Positions 1 through 10,920 of a DNA stretch of 64,000 nucleotides are shown piece by piece. The notes under the pieces were generated by a model. That model did no database searches, had not been told where the DNA came from, and was given only the letters and a program-made list of their open reading frames with translations. The position numbers and the translations under genes are program-made. The stretch lies in assembly GCF_032118995.1 (NCBI RefSeq), contig NC_092651.1, positions 17,034,349-17,098,348 on the forward strand, written 5' to 3'. Every line of letters begins with the position of its first letter. Within the stretch, counting starts at the first letter, position 1. The DNA is from Asterias amurensis. Lineage: Eukaryota > Echinodermata > Asteroidea > Forcipulatida > Asteriidae.

Positions 1-450
1 ATAATGGTTGTGCTTGGAGCAATCAAGTCCTTGATAATTGGTAAGAGTGCCTCCTGACTGCATGTACGTGTTTGTAAAGTCACAATGTAGCATTTCCTAG
101 AGTCTTCTTCAATGCCCCCAAACACCCATTGCCCGTCCATATAAGGTCCCTTGCAGGTACTTCCTCTTGCCAATTTTACTCTTGTCAATCTGCACACGCT
201 TCCCTTCCCCGCCAATTTGCTTCTTCTCCAGATTGAACATCACTTCCTCACACGTCTTGCGGCAAAACATGTCCCAATCGACCCCTGTGTGCTCTCCCAG
301 TTGTAATTGTTACCGAATTTGTTCCTGAGACAGGTCACAGCACTACCAATAAGTAAACTTCAAAACTTTCCCTATTGAAATTTACTGTTGGAAACCCAAC
401 TCTTGCTCCTGATGGATTTCTCGCAACGATGTTTCTTGCTATCCTTCCAT
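1..450 (-). pseudogene. Merlin (ISXO2/IS1595-like) DNA transposon transposase, decayed and cut by the window edge
   Basis: Read on the minus strand, this stretch matches the ISXO2-like DDE transposase fold used by Merlin transposons. In order I see a basic Cys-containing segment (WKDSKKHRCEKS, about 420-449), then TGVDWDMFCRKTCEE, then the DDE-start block VQIDKSKIGKRKY, and one frame further on GQWVFGGIEEDSRK followed by ALLPIIKDLIAPSTTI at the window edge. It is broken. The frame changes by one base just after GKRKY (around 160). A TAA interrupts the segment before QLQLGEHTGVDW (around 310), and the amino-terminal part is also out of frame. The carboxy-terminal catalytic residues would lie off the left edge. 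Merlin transposases act in the nucleus to cut and paste the element. No terminal repeat is visible inside the window. Confidence 0.72.
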
Positions 451-2100
451 CTCCGGCACTCCCATTTCAATTTGTCCAGTCTGCTCTCGACAAACCCCTA
501 TCTTCTGCACAAGCTGTGCTGTGGAATGCAATAAAGAGAGAGGGTGGAGAAAAAAAAAGGATCGATCGTTCATGGTAGTAGTTTCGTGGCATTCATGTGT
601 TATTAAACAAAAATAATGCAGTGATTCTGTTTTACATGCCCTTGCAGTCTGTGTTACTTCTGGCGCTGGGACAACCCCCAGTTTTAACTCCTTGACCAGC
701 TTGATTTAAGTTGGTCACCAGCAATAAGGCAAAAAAAAAAAAAATAAATACATGTACTAGTTGACTGTCTGTCCCTCATCTTTTTGTTTTTCTTTTTTTA
801 CTTTACTTTTTTTTTCTTCAAAAAGACAAATTGAACTTGTAGCAAAAGTGGTGACTTAAAACAAAGTATTGATGGCCAGTTTGAAATAAAATGAAAGCCA
901 CCTTTGAAAAAAATAATGAGGCCCTCATCCGCCTCTTTATGGAAAAACCTGGACGATCAACTTGTATTTTTTTTTACATGGCCTAATTCATAATGCAGGT
1001 TGAATTAGTTGTAGAATTGCACCTGTGTGCCCCTCACAAAATGCCCACATTTCTACTTTGCATATTAATATAAGGAGCTTTCTTGGTATCAGGAAGCCCT
1101 TACTTATACAAAGCCCTATCACAGGATTACTATGTGCTGTGGGTTCACATAAAAGAAGTTTTTAACGAAACTCCTTTGCAAACAACTATTATATAACACT
1201 CTGGGTTTTTGGCTCTTCACAGCTTGTGTAGAAGATATAAACGGCCACCACAGTATTGGATATATATTCTATTGTTCTTCAGTTGTGCCCTAATCATGTT
1301 ACATTAGTTGCGTCCACATATTAACCACAGCCACTGTGAGCATGTTTGTCCCATAAGCCATTTTGAGATATAGGTTCAGGTAAATTTGTGTGTGTGTATA
1401 CACCCAAGCTAAACAGTACACTCCTATTGGGTCCACCGTATTATCTCAAAAGGGCTTATTGCCCTGTTCATGGTTAGGCAATACTGTTTTGCTTCACTCA
1501 TACTCCATAAGCTTATAGTGCCCTTTGTGGCTGATGCAAAGTCTCTGGGTGTGGTTCTCTGGTATGTAGGAAATTTGCATAAATCCGGATTACTGCTCAC
1601 CTAAGAAGTTTAACGAAACCATGGAGGAATAACCAATGAGGGTGGCTGTGGTGCTTGAAATCTCCATATAAGTGAGGTTCAAGCCATTTCTTCACATTGA
1701 AAACTGGAATAGCACTATGAACACTGATGGGTGGTGTGTAATCTACAAATAATTCAATTCAATTCAAATCTGAGAATATACAAGTTATTAAAAAATAATG
1801 TCAGAAGCGAAACTCATGTTAAAGGGCTATTGTTATTGCATCTCCTGTACACACTAAGTTTCTATAGCATCCATTCTATGTATTATGTAGTACGATGTTT
1901 AACTGAATGAATATATTGCCTTCAAGCTGGATGCTTTGGGGTTTTAGAAGTGTTTGTTATGAAACAAAAAAGGTTTTCAAGATGTATGAACAGTGGGATA
2001 TAATGAGTCACATAAATATCACCTGAAAATGCATGGAGTTTGTTTAATTTAGGAACAGACTAAGGTTGTCCTTAAATAATGAACACAACAATTATTGTAC
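451..2100. other. No gene recognised; AT-rich non-coding DNA
   Basis: I see only short homopolymer and low-complexity runs here, such as A- and T-rich tracts near 730-830 and an AATTC-like run near 1750. No convincing exon, repeat end or RNA gene was found. A short open frame at 375-578 on the plus strand is antisense to the Merlin remnant and is not credible as a gene. Confidence 0.5.
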
Positions 2101-4098
2101 CATCAACTGTGTAGACGTTGGCTGTCCTTATCTGGGAAGCAATACAAGAAAAAAGTTGATCGACATCTTCATGGGTGTGGCCAACTGGTAGGAAGTGCAT
2201 GATTACCTGTAGTAATGAAGGAGTACAACATGCCAGTACACAATTAATAAGTGTTTATTTGTGCAACAGTTATTATTTACTGGAGTTGAAAGATGAGATG
2301 TTCAATTTCATTAGGCAAAGCCAGGTTGAGTAAAATATCTCAATGAAAGTACTCTCACAATGAACGCATGTGTGGTGTATGCACTAAAAATAATTTAAAA
2401 AGATGAATGCATGATAAATAGCAACAAAACACACTGTTTGACAAAGGCCATGCAATGGTTTGATTATTCAAAAATGCAGGATCTCCAAAGAACTGGGTTA
2501 CTTATTATTTGTTATATTATATTCAGTATTGTGGAGGTTTGGTGGTGCTGAATCAATCTAGTGAAGCCTTTTTGTTTTTGCCAACAATTCTTACTAGTGA
2601 AACAAACTTACCTCCTCAAAAACTTCTAGTTGCACCAACAATGAAGCAAACGCCATCATATAACGGTTTTGTTTTAACGAAAACAGTTATCAAGCTGAAG
2701 AAACAAAGCTCTCCCTAGTTTGTTCTTGTGTAATATAAGAGTCTTCAGCAAGCAGTTTATCATCATATTGCTGTCATGCGGGATGTCATTATGGTCTAGA
2801 CACACCAGTGGTATTTTACCTTCCGGGACACCTGTGTGAACCAGAACACCTGTTGAGGAAAACAAGACACATTTTAAGTGAATTAATTTGTTTCAGTCAT
2901 CACAGTTTACAGCATTACAAACGATCAATCTGTCTGCAATAGTTTATTATGATTACATGAACTTAAATGTTAAATACTATTAAAGTTACAACTGTATTTG
3001 TTTTAAGTATGACATACATTAAATGTTTTGTAGTCATGGTAGTATACTCATGTTTTCAAATACAGGGCCCCCAAGGAAAGCAGTTTTTACCGAGGAGGCC
3101 ACCCTGTTTAAATAAGTATTGAACAATTGTTGAGAAAGAGACAAAGTCACAAATAAAATGTGCCAAAATCAGCAGTTTTGTCTTACTGAGAGAGGATGAA
3201 CTAACAATTGACAACTAAAGCAAGCAATACAACTTTGCTGGACTTAATCCACTTTATATTGAGACAAGAAGTTCAGTAAATACCCAGACAATGTGTTTTT
3301 CAAGAGACGAGGGTAAAAAGTCTGAAGTGTTTAACTAATGAATCTAATACAAGTTCAGTCACGAACATGGCAGCTTCACCATAGTTTTACCTGTTATATG
3401 CACTGGGAGTCTAGCCAAGTGAACCGATGCGTTGTCACGTTTGATGAAATGGGGTACATCAGTTTTGGCCTGATCCATTCCATCTATGATTATGGCTGTT
3501 AGGTCATCTGGTTGTCGTCTGGCCCTCTCTCTAGCTTTCTGGTACTCTTTGCGCTCATTTCTGAATAAAAAATTGTGGACACAGTTTGTTTGACTTCTTT
3601 AAACTTGGCCTGATACACACAATTTACTCTTAGCCTTTAAAAGGCCATGTTAATAAGATCAGATTCTAATAAAATTTAAATGAAAACCACACTGCTTCCG
3701 ACACATTATAACTAAAAAAAAGATGAAAAATTATTTTGTGGAAAAAATTGCATCGTCAAAGCTTAACCCCCAGTCTCATCACTATTACAGGCAGCAAGCA
3801 TATTCCTCGTGGTACAACATTGGTGTTGGAAGGGTGTGATCTTAAGAGGGTGCTAGATTAAGTAAGCTTTTCAACATTATATTTGGACAGTTCCAGCTTA
3901 AAAGAACACTTCACCAAAAAGTAATATAAACAAAACAATTGTTGTACACAATGTAATCCGAACATTCCTAGTACTTACTCAACAGTGAGAGTGTGCTGTG
4001 CCATCATCTCTGTGACGTGTTTGTGCTCACTATCTGTCAGTGCTTTGCCTCTCTTTTCTTTCAGGTTTGTACATATTGTACACTCTGTAAACTCTAAT
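2101..4098 (-). pseudogene. Spliced transposase-like gene (IDGMDQ / QLDNC / GHTHEDVD family), four exons seen
   Basis: Four minus-strand exons join in phase. Exon 3979-4098 ends in a perfect gtaagt donor and encodes CTICTNLKEKRGKALTDSEH. Exon 3391-3560 encodes RNERKEYQKARERARR and IIIDGMDQAKTDVPHF. Exon 2612-2849 encodes GVLVHTGVPEGK, DIPHDSNMM, FLQLDNC, then MMAFASLLVQLEVFEE. Exon 2101-2216 encodes VIMHFLPVGHTHEDVDQLFS. I know this order from uncharacterised invertebrate and fish proteins; the spaced Asp residues in IDGMDQ and QLDNC suggest a DDE/RNase H-like, transposase-derived fold, which is inference. Near 2665-2680 the expected RENKNR block is damaged: TAA stands where a Glu codon belongs and one base is missing. 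This copy is therefore probably a pseudogene, unless the assembly is wrong there. Upstream exons are not found; the fossil virus cluster begins about 550 bp upstream. The donor at 2101 is tentative. Confidence 0.75.
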
Positions 4099-4652
4099 CT
4101 ATATGGAATGGACAATGAAATTGTGTTTAGCTTATACAGTAAATAATATCAATAATAATGTAGCTCAATGTGATTCTTACTGTGCAAAGTATAAATAACC
4201 TTTGACTGTTTGTGTCGTCATATCACTAACAATATACTGAACTGTATACAAAAGAACCAAAATACTCTGTACATTTTCGTCTACTAGTTAATAACTTGCT
4301 GCAAACAAACAACGTGACATAAACAAATGACCAAACTACGGAAGATACCGCATTTTAATACAACTACCATTTAGTCTCATAAAGTCCCTTAACCAAATAG
4401 CACCAATAATAATTACAAAACACACATTTGTTCTCTGTTTTCTTTGTCTTTAAATGTGTTTATTTTACCGTTCTCATTGACATCAAATTATAATGTAAAT
4501 CAGCAAACATTTATAAAAGTATTAAATATCAAGAGATGTTGTGGTAACCCTATCACTTTGAACTTTTCGTTTTGGGTAGAGATATGTGAACGCAGTCTTT
4601 GCCTGTTTATATGTGAACATTCCGTCTTCCCTCATGCGAAAACGTTGATTTA
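4099..4652. other. Non-coding gap between the spliced transposase-like gene and the fossil cluster
   Basis: No upstream exon of the minus-strand gene could be identified here, and no transposon end is obvious. An open frame on the plus strand (4444-4770) runs antisense into the polymerase remnant and is treated as chance. Confidence 0.4.
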
Positions 4653-5123
4653 CTACCAACACCCACCTTCTTTGACTTTAATACATACTAAATATGTATC
4701 CTTGTCAATCTGGTTTGTTCTTTTATTCAAACCCTTACAACTAATTTTGTTTTTGGCTCCAAGGCAATAGTAGGTTTTGCTACAAAGGGCTACTATACCG
4801 TCCCCTTCCCACTCTACTTTAAAGAGACCCGGAGTTCTCTTATCGAAGTTGCGATGCTCAGCCATATCTTCACGGGGAAACCACTTGAACTTTTCTTGTT
4901 CAAACGCATGTCTTTTCTCGAGTCTAATTACTACATCTAGAGTTTTTCCTCTGATGGCGAGATAGGCGGAATCTGTGTCCATCTCACACATCTGAAAGTC
5001 AGAGGGGTCGATGAATTTAAGTAGAAAGTCGTAGTAGAATTCTAGCATGCGTAGTTTGGCATACTGGTACACGAAGAATCCAATTTGAATTGGGCGGTTC
5101 ATTCTTATGGAGGGCTTTGTCAT
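4653..5123 (-). pseudogene. Family-B DNA polymerase, palm-domain C-terminal piece (unit 1)
   Basis: This open stretch contains PIQIGFFVYQYAKLRMLEFYYDFL, the helix before polymerase motif C, then CEMDTDSAYLAI. The DTDS is the metal-binding motif C of family-B polymerases. It is followed by FKVEWEGDGIVALCSKTYY, a conserved block seen in the long polymerase-like proteins of cnidarian, fish and echinoderm mobile elements. The product would copy the element's DNA. It is a fossil piece, not a whole gene. It lies just downstream, on the same strand, of the small gene with the histone-type stem-loop. Confidence 0.8.
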
Positions 5124-5260
5124 ATCTACTTAATAAATCCCATCACCTATGTTATGTAACGCCCTCAAGTGTGGATTAGTTACAGCTTGCAAGGCATAAG
5201 TGTCCGTACAAATTTTAACATTTCTATGTTTTTCCTGATTAGTTTCGGTCTTTCCATGGT

Positions 5261-5276
5261 GGCTCTTAAAAGAGCC
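5261..5276 (-). terminator. Histone-type mRNA 3' stem-loop (unit 1)
   Basis: On the minus strand the 16 bases GGCTCTTTTAAGAGCC form a perfect 6-bp stem with a UUUA loop and are followed by ACCATG, as in replication-dependent histone mRNAs. A purine-rich GGAAAGA follows within about 10 nt, in the place of the U7-binding downstream element. It lies 32 nt past the end of the open frame at 5309-5797. Confidence 0.75.
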
Positions 5277-5308
5277 TGTTTTGGCTGTGAATGCCTAAAA
5301 ACAGGGCT

Positions 5309-5797
5309 TCAGCGACCCCCACTTCTTTGGGTACTCCCTCCTTTCACCCTCTCGTCTCTGACGTTTAGCGCCTTCATTGTGGGTATTGCGCCTATCAGCT
5401 GCTCGTCTTGAGGCTGGTTCTTGATGTTGGGATTTTTTTTGTATGTTGCTAGGGCACGTGCATGCCTGCACCAACCTGAGTTAGAGCCGGGCGAAGGATT
5501 GAGGGCGTCCCGAAGCTGCCTCCTTCTTTCGAAACCCTTTCGCATACTGTCCAGGTAATTGAAGTAAGCCTTGTTCGAAACAAAGGCTGCCTGGACCATT
5601 GTTTTCTCAATGGTGATATATTCAATGTTTTTGTCGTATTCTCCAGTCTTGATACCCAACGAAATCCTATGCAACTCATTGCAGCATTGGCGTTGGCCTT
5701 CTAGCAACACTACATGGTTAGTTTTGTCTGCGATATCATGGTTAAAATGATTGTATGCGGATACCCTCCAGCTCATGCAGTTACCGTCAGCGTCCAA
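5309..5797 (-). pseudogene. Small gene of unknown function carrying the stem-loop (unit 1 copy)
   Basis: The protein has a conserved DADGNC block near its start, then NHVVLLEGQRQCCNELHRIS, KTGEY, an aromatic FNYLDS region, KGFERRRQLRDALNPSPGS, and a polar tail. Two homologues occur in units 2 and 3 (11568-12164 and 16755-17126), which keep a more strongly basic tail. I do not recognise the family. DGNC resembles the active-site start of OTU-type cysteine proteases, but only four residues match, so that is a weak idea. The copy is a fossil and diverged from the other two. It is followed by a histone-type 3' stem-loop. Confidence 0.55.
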
Positions 5798-5933
5798 CGT
5801 TGCAAAATGAATGTAATGTACTATAGGGAATTGGTTAACTATACGCTCGTTTTCTTAAGCTTTCTTATTTCACTCTGACCTAAATTTTCTCAAGTCAGAT
5901 ACTACAATTTTATCCAATGCATCATCAAAATAT

Positions 5934-6377
5934 TTATTGACTTTCATTACATTCGTGATTGGTTTGACTCACGCCATCATAAATCGGTAATTTACAACCG
6001 TAGCAATTTCCTTTTCTATTTTCTTGAACCCTTTTAAGAATAAAAGGAACAAATAATGATGTATTTATATTAAATGAAAGTTCCTTACATGCCTCTTGCT
6101 CTTTGGATGTAACATCACACTCTGACTCTGACTCTCCCTCTGGCTTGGGTTCGGCAACGTTCAACACCTGTACATCATTGTCCTCAAATACGTCCTCAGT
6201 GGGTGGGGGAGGGCTCTCCTGTTGTAAATCTAAAGAGTCTGTAATGTGTTGTTGTTTCACCTCATGTCTTACGTATAGTGCAAAGTCGACTCTTCCAATC
6301 GTACGTAACGCCTTCTCAAGTTGATCTGATAATCCACGCGGATCCTCTCTTGAACTTTTCTTAAATGCTAAAAACAT
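5934..6377 (-). pseudogene. Unrecognised unit 1 gene with C-terminal CxxC...HxC motif
   Basis: The frame encodes an acidic, Pro/Glu/Ser-rich middle (around residues 50-95) and ends with GNCYGCKLPIYDGVSQTNHEC, a possible small zinc-binding knuckle. Short C-terminal knuckles of this kind are, from memory, common in hypothetical proteins of marine invertebrate mobile elements. The function is unknown. It lies between the small gene at 5797 and the open frame at 6780 on the same strand. Confidence 0.35.
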
Positions 6378-6459
6378 TTGGAAAATTCGTTCTTAAGTTC
6401 CATTATGATCGCGTTTGAGTTTGTTAAAATCATCCGCTTGTCACAGCCGGCAGGCTGAT

Positions 6460-6780
6460 TTATAATACAGATTTACAATAAAAACTAAAAAAACAAAGGA
6501 AAATATTTATACTGAGGGAGATCATTCCAGTATACGCGTAGCTCGTCTTCGGAAATGACGCAGGACCCAAGTTCGACATGATTTCGTCAAAGTCATTCCC
6601 CGGGGCTTCTGGCTGGTCGATGAAGGGATGTTCTGTACTTTGAACATAAGCTAATTCATGGTCTGTATCGGTTTCACCCATCTGCAGCTGATACATTCGC
6701 TGAGAAAGAGCTACTTTTTCGCTTATCAGTGGGATTATAGCCATTAGGAAGTAGCGTGCTGCTGCTGTTGTGTCTTTCAC
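6460..6780 (-). pseudogene. Unrecognised short open frame of unit 1
   Basis: The start encodes a helix-rich segment (MKDTTAAARYFLMAIIPLIS) followed by a polar, acidic part. I do not recognise it. It sits on the same strand as the neighbouring fossil genes, and no homologue is visible in units 2 or 3. It may be a chance frame. Confidence 0.25.
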
Positions 6781-6995
6781 AAAAGAATTCCTGCGAAAGA
6801 CAACTCCATAGCATAGTAGTTGACCATAGTTGACCTGCCATCTTCCATCGTTATAAAAGTCCTGGTAAAGAATTAACCGTATTGGTAATTCTGTTGTTTA
6901 TCACTGTTAATACTCGTGTGAGGAGAAACTTAACCGATGCAGTAGGGTTTACCTTTGTAAGTTGTGAGAGTATCTCCATTTTTCTGACTATCTTT

Positions 6996-7871
6996 CTCTG
7001 AGCGCAAGTCTATTGGTCTGATACCACGGTCACAAACTTTCCTAGTCAGGTAAACTACACATCGAATTATTCAGCCAGTTTGAACATATTGCTATCAGCT
7101 AGATGGAACTTGCATGGTCAGAAGGAGTTATGGCGCAATGGTGTTGTGCCTGAATTCCTCTGAGCGCTAGTCTATTGGTCTGATACCACTGTCACAAACT
7201 TTCCTGGCAAAGTAACTACACATTGAACTATTCAGCCAGTTTTAACAATTTGCTACCGGCTGGAACTTGCATGGTCAGAAGGAGTTATGGCGCAATGGTG
7301 TTGTGCCTGAATTCCTCTGAGTGCAAGTCTATTGGTCTGATAACCACAGTCACAAACTTTCTTGGCAAAGTAACTACACATCAAACTATTCAGCCTGTTT
7401 GAACATATTGCTACCAGCTAGATGGAACTTGCATGGTCAGCAGGAGTTATGGCGCAATAGTGTTGTGCCTGAATTTCTCTGAGCGCAAGTCTATTGGTCT
7501 GATACCACGGTCACAAACTTTCCTGGCCAAGTAAACTACACATCAAACTATTCCGCCAGTTTGAACATATTGCTACCAGCTAGATGGAACTTGCATGGTC
7601 AGAAGGAGTTATGGCGCAATGGTGTTGTGCCTGAATTCCTCTGAGCGCTAGTCTATTGGTCTGATACCACGGTCACAAACTTTCTTGGTAAAGTAACTAC
7701 ACATCGAACTATTCAGCCTGTTTGAACATTATTGCTATCAGCTAGATGGAACTTGCATGGTCAGAAAGAGTTATGGCGCAATGGTCTTGTGCCTGAATTC
7801 CTCTGAGCGCTAGTCTATTGGTCTGATACCACGGTCACAAACTTTCTTGGCAAAGTAACTACACATCGAAC
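6996..7871. repeat. Minisatellite, period about 157-162 bp, 5.4 copies
   Basis: Copies begin CTCTGAGCGC (or GTGC) at about 6996, 7158, 7315, 7477, 7639 and 7801. Each carries CTATTGGTCTGATACCAC and TGGAACTTGCATGGTCAG, and the copies differ by a few bases. The array separates the polymerase N-terminal part of unit 1 from its remaining genes, so it probably expanded after the element had died. Confidence 0.9.
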
Positions 7872-7879
7872 GTAACTGA

Positions 7880-8673
7880 TCAACCAACAGTTCTTGAAGG
7901 TTTCGACTTCTTCTGATATTCATAACATCACGGTGTTTTTCTTGGATGGCTATTCTCGTAACAATAGCCTTAGCACAACAAGTTTGCGTTTGGTGATCAT
8001 TGACCTGAAGGATAGACTTCTTACTCAGTAAAAATTTGCTCAGCTTTTTAATTAATTGCTTGGATTTCTTTTGAGACCACCTTTTGACAGTTTCATATGA
8101 ATGAAATATATCGCGACTGATTGATAAAAACGAATTGTCTGAAACGATTGTAGAATCGCTGTGAGACAGGCGAGGAATCTCTCTATCGTTAAATCATTCA
8201 TTTTCATAAATGGTAGTGAAATGAGGGTCCACACCATTTGCCAACCTATCAATTAAACTCTGTAAAATAGAACCTAATCTAGGTAGTACTTCTCTCAAAG
8301 TTAAATCTTCCAGACTGGTAAATTTAACTTCATAATCATAAGTGCTAGCTTGAAACTTTTTAATTTTTTTTTCTTTAACACTCACTACTTTATAGAAATC
8401 TTTGGGTGTCTCCTCCCGCTGTCTCTTTGTAGGCGATTCATAGTTCACATCATCGTCGGACAGTTCATCCTCCCAAGATCTCGTTATAACTTCATCGGGT
8501 GGCTGGACCCCAATCCAGCTACGGAGTTTCTCGTTCATGTATATCTCCTTCCGGAGAAACTCCAAATATACCATTGGAATTGTCGGTATAGCTACCAATG
8601 CTTCAAAGAGGTCTATGGTTGTAGCGAGTATGTTTTGGGTTTTTTCATCTTCAGCTGTTGCACAAAATTGCAA
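7880..8673 (-). pseudogene. DNA polymerase N-terminal region (unit 1)
   Basis: The open stretch 8194-8673 holds YDYEVKFTSLEDLTLREVL, homologous to YDYNVTFTNMENVNLNEA in units 2 and 3. Lower coordinates keep ISLPFMKMNDLTIERF and, near 7900-8050, a segment like SKKSILQVNDHQTQTCCAKAI. This order matches the N-terminal region of the long element-encoded family-B polymerases, in which a 'SLPFM...LTAER' block precedes a 'C.AR' block. It is a fossil, broken several times. Confidence 0.6.
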
Positions 8674-8751
8674 GATTGAAAGGGAAGAAATGCGTTTTCC
8701 CGCGCTCTTTTATATTGTTGAATTGAAGTAGGAAATGAGTTTCCTCTTAAG

Positions 8752-9150
8752 CCTCTTCATAATAAACATTGCATTGTTCTTCTAGAGTCATCATATTATA
8801 CACATATTATGCTGTATTTGAGACCCATGCCAATGGTTACACCCAACACGTTCAGGAACACCAACCACAAGAACTTTCAACCCCCCTATATTCCTTGAGG
8901 TCTTAGCAGCGTGGTTCTTATGCAAGCGATTTATTGGACATACGTCTTCTTACTTTTAAGTACTCCCTCTTGAACCTCTTCATAATAAACATTGCGTTGT
9001 TCTTCTAGAGTCGTCATGGTACACATGTCATGCTGTATTTGAGACCCGTGCCAATTGTTAAACCAAAAACATTCAGGAATACCGCAAGAACCTTCAGGTT
9101 CCCCTACATTCCTAGATGTACCTTTGAGGCCTTAGCAGTCTGGATCTTAT
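8752..9150. repeat. Two direct copies, period about 224 bp, at the left of unit 2
   Basis: CCTCTTCATAATAAACATTG occurs at about 8752 and 8976, each followed by an Arg-codon-like TTCTTCTAGAGTC and by CTGTATTTGAGACCC. The same CTGTATTTGAGACCC also begins unit 3 at about 12700. These copies mark the junction where the direct unit duplication starts. Confidence 0.75.
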
Positions 9151-9182
9151 GTTACAGTACCACAGGTTGACCCAGTCTTGTT

Positions 9183-9593
9183 TTACGGCCATCTCTGCGG
9201 GCACTGGATGCACATCTTTGGATTTGTGGATGGCATTCGAATCAGTACATGGTTGGGTCCATTGACTTTCGGTACCGGCGGCAGGGTGTGTGACTGGTGA
9301 GCAGGGGTGCCCTCCCCAACTCCCATACATGTCATATTTGTATGTAATATCACAGGATCAACATTTTTTTGGCCATGTTTTAGTCCTTGCAATGTGAAGT
9401 ACCTCACTTTGACTGGCTGATGGTCTTTGTACAGTTTTGAAAAACACTTCAAACACTTCCCAGGCCAGTTCCACTTGCATTTTGCATTATGTGCAATTGC
9501 TATGGAGTTGTCAGTTTCCTTGGATTGAAACAACCATGCACAGAAGCATTTCATCGCGCGTAAACATATGCTGTTGAGAAACTGCAGGAACAT
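9183..9593 (-). pseudogene. Unrecognised left-end part of unit 2
   Basis: The sequence is shared almost base for base with 12849-13145 in unit 3. Readable segments include PKVNGPNHVLIRMPS and KMCIQCPQR. I could not assign it to a family or decide which frame was used. The higher-coordinate end contains a short piece of the polymerase exonuclease region. Confidence 0.3.
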
Positions 9594-9616
9594 TCAAAGT
9601 CTCAGTATACGAATTT

Positions 9617-10138
9617 CTAAGTTTTTTTTCTGTCAATGACTTTTATGTAACATTGGTGCTCAAATCCAACCATTTCCTTACATGTGTTGCAATATTTTTT
9701 GATGCATGAATGTTTTCCTTGTTTAACTGACATGGCGACACTTATATACGCGTTACAAGTTTTACATCTATAATACAACTGGCACACAGTTTTATTGCCT
9801 ATGCGTCTACTCTTGTGATTAGCAAAACAGACAGGATTTCTAAAATTTCTATTACAAGTCTCACACTTTATCCAGTCATTATTGTTAGCGTCTCCACAAC
9901 CTTCAGAAAAACATACTTTACATGAAATATTACACACATGAGTGGGGACTGTCCCATTATACTCTTTATGACATGTGTCGCAGAAGTTGCTGCGATTAAG
10001 GAATCCCGACATTGATCTTATAACATCATAATGCCCTCTAGCTAAATGAAGGTAAATTGTCCGTGGTTTTTCGGGACCCTTAAAAATTGTAGAGTAGCAA
10101 TGCTCTCTGGAAAGAACAACTAATCTGTAGTCCCCCAT
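9617..10138 (-). pseudogene. DNA polymerase zinc-binding region (unit 2)
   Basis: At least five CxxC pairs are visible: NFCDTCHKEY, ISCKVCFSEGCG, IKCETCNRNF, YRCKTCNAYIS and KYCNTCKEMVGFEHQC. This Cys/His-rich block lies between the N-terminal region and the exonuclease domain in the long element polymerases. It probably binds several zinc ions and may help DNA binding. The unit 3 homologue is 14782-15318. This is a fossil. Confidence 0.6.
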
Positions 10139-10232
10139 GACATCTTGGAATCGCTGTAGTTCTTCAATACCACCGAGCGTTCCTTCTACAATTCCAGCCC
10201 TTCTATGGAGAACAGTAACGAACGGCTCAACA

Positions 10233-10436
10233 TTATTTGGTCCTATTTTTTAGGATATACTTAATTATATTACCGGTCTTCTCCTGGAGAGCTTGACCGA
10301 TCGCGATGGCACGAGCAAGGCATGTGTTCGTACCATCATCTTTAATTTTTACAATACTATGTTTTGAAGCCAGCAATTGCTCTAACTGTAGGAGTCTAGC
10401 AGGAGTATTACTTTTGCCACCCTTTTGCAGTTTCAT
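10233..10436 (-). pseudogene. DNA polymerase N-terminal region, 'CLARAIAIG' block (unit 2)
   Basis: The frame encodes MKLQKGGKSNTPARLLQLEQLL and then DDGTNTCLARAIAIGQAL. It corresponds to the 'C.AR' block seen in related polymerases, and the unit 3 homologue at 15413-15616 differs at only a few bases. It is a fossil piece of the same long gene as its neighbours. Confidence 0.5.
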
Positions 10437-10593
10437 GTGTACAAAGTGTATAGTTACAGTCTCGTCAAATCTAATAAACTGATAGCTGTTTAGTACATTT
10501 TGTATTTCTTTTCGAACAAACGCTCAGCCGTCAAGTCTTCCAATCTCATAAAGGGAAGAGAAACCGGAAAACTTAAGATCGGTGAGTCGAAAA

Positions 10594-10866
10594 TCATACG
10601 CACTCTGTCGTCAGATGGAATGCCAAACCCAATTTACTTATAATGCTTTGAATAATATTACCTAGAAGAGGTGTAGCCTCATTAAGATTTACATTTTCCA
10701 TGTTTGTAAAAGTTACGTTATAGTCATAAGTATAAGCCAGAGAGTGTTTGTTCAATTTCTCATTAATCTTTACTAGTTTATAGTACTCCGAGAAGAAGTC
10801 CTCCTCTGGCTCTTTCTCCACTCGAAGCCTCTTCCTACGTGATGGCAGGCGGATCACACAATACAT
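10594..10866 (-). pseudogene. DNA polymerase N-terminus (unit 2)
   Basis: The frame starts with a basic stretch (RLPSRRKRLRVEKEP) and holds AYTYDYNVTFTNMENVNLNEA and LGNIIQSIISKLG. Homologues are at 15651-16046 (unit 3) and 8194-8673 (unit 1). A TATATATA box lies about 47 bp upstream of its Met, so this is probably the gene's 5' end. It is a fossil. Confidence 0.55.
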
Positions 10867-10912
10867 TCAAAGGTTGTATTGTTATTTAAATAAGTCCATG
10901 GGGCGATGCCCG

Positions 10913-10920
10913 TATATATA
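10913..10920 (-). promoter_or_regulatory. Putative TATA box of the polymerase gene (unit 2)
   Basis: A TATATATA stands within a GC-rich neighbourhood (GGGCC before, CGGGC after, read on the minus strand), about 47 bp upstream of the first Met of the polymerase N-terminal part. The same arrangement occurs in unit 3 at 16093-16100. Confidence 0.45.

Noticed and set aside
375-578. Plus-strand 67-codon frame
   Set aside because: Antisense to the Merlin remnant.
5309-5797. OTU cysteine protease assignment for the stem-loop gene
   Set aside because: Only DGNC matches; the expected following aromatic/Arg-Ala and the later His motif are not evident.
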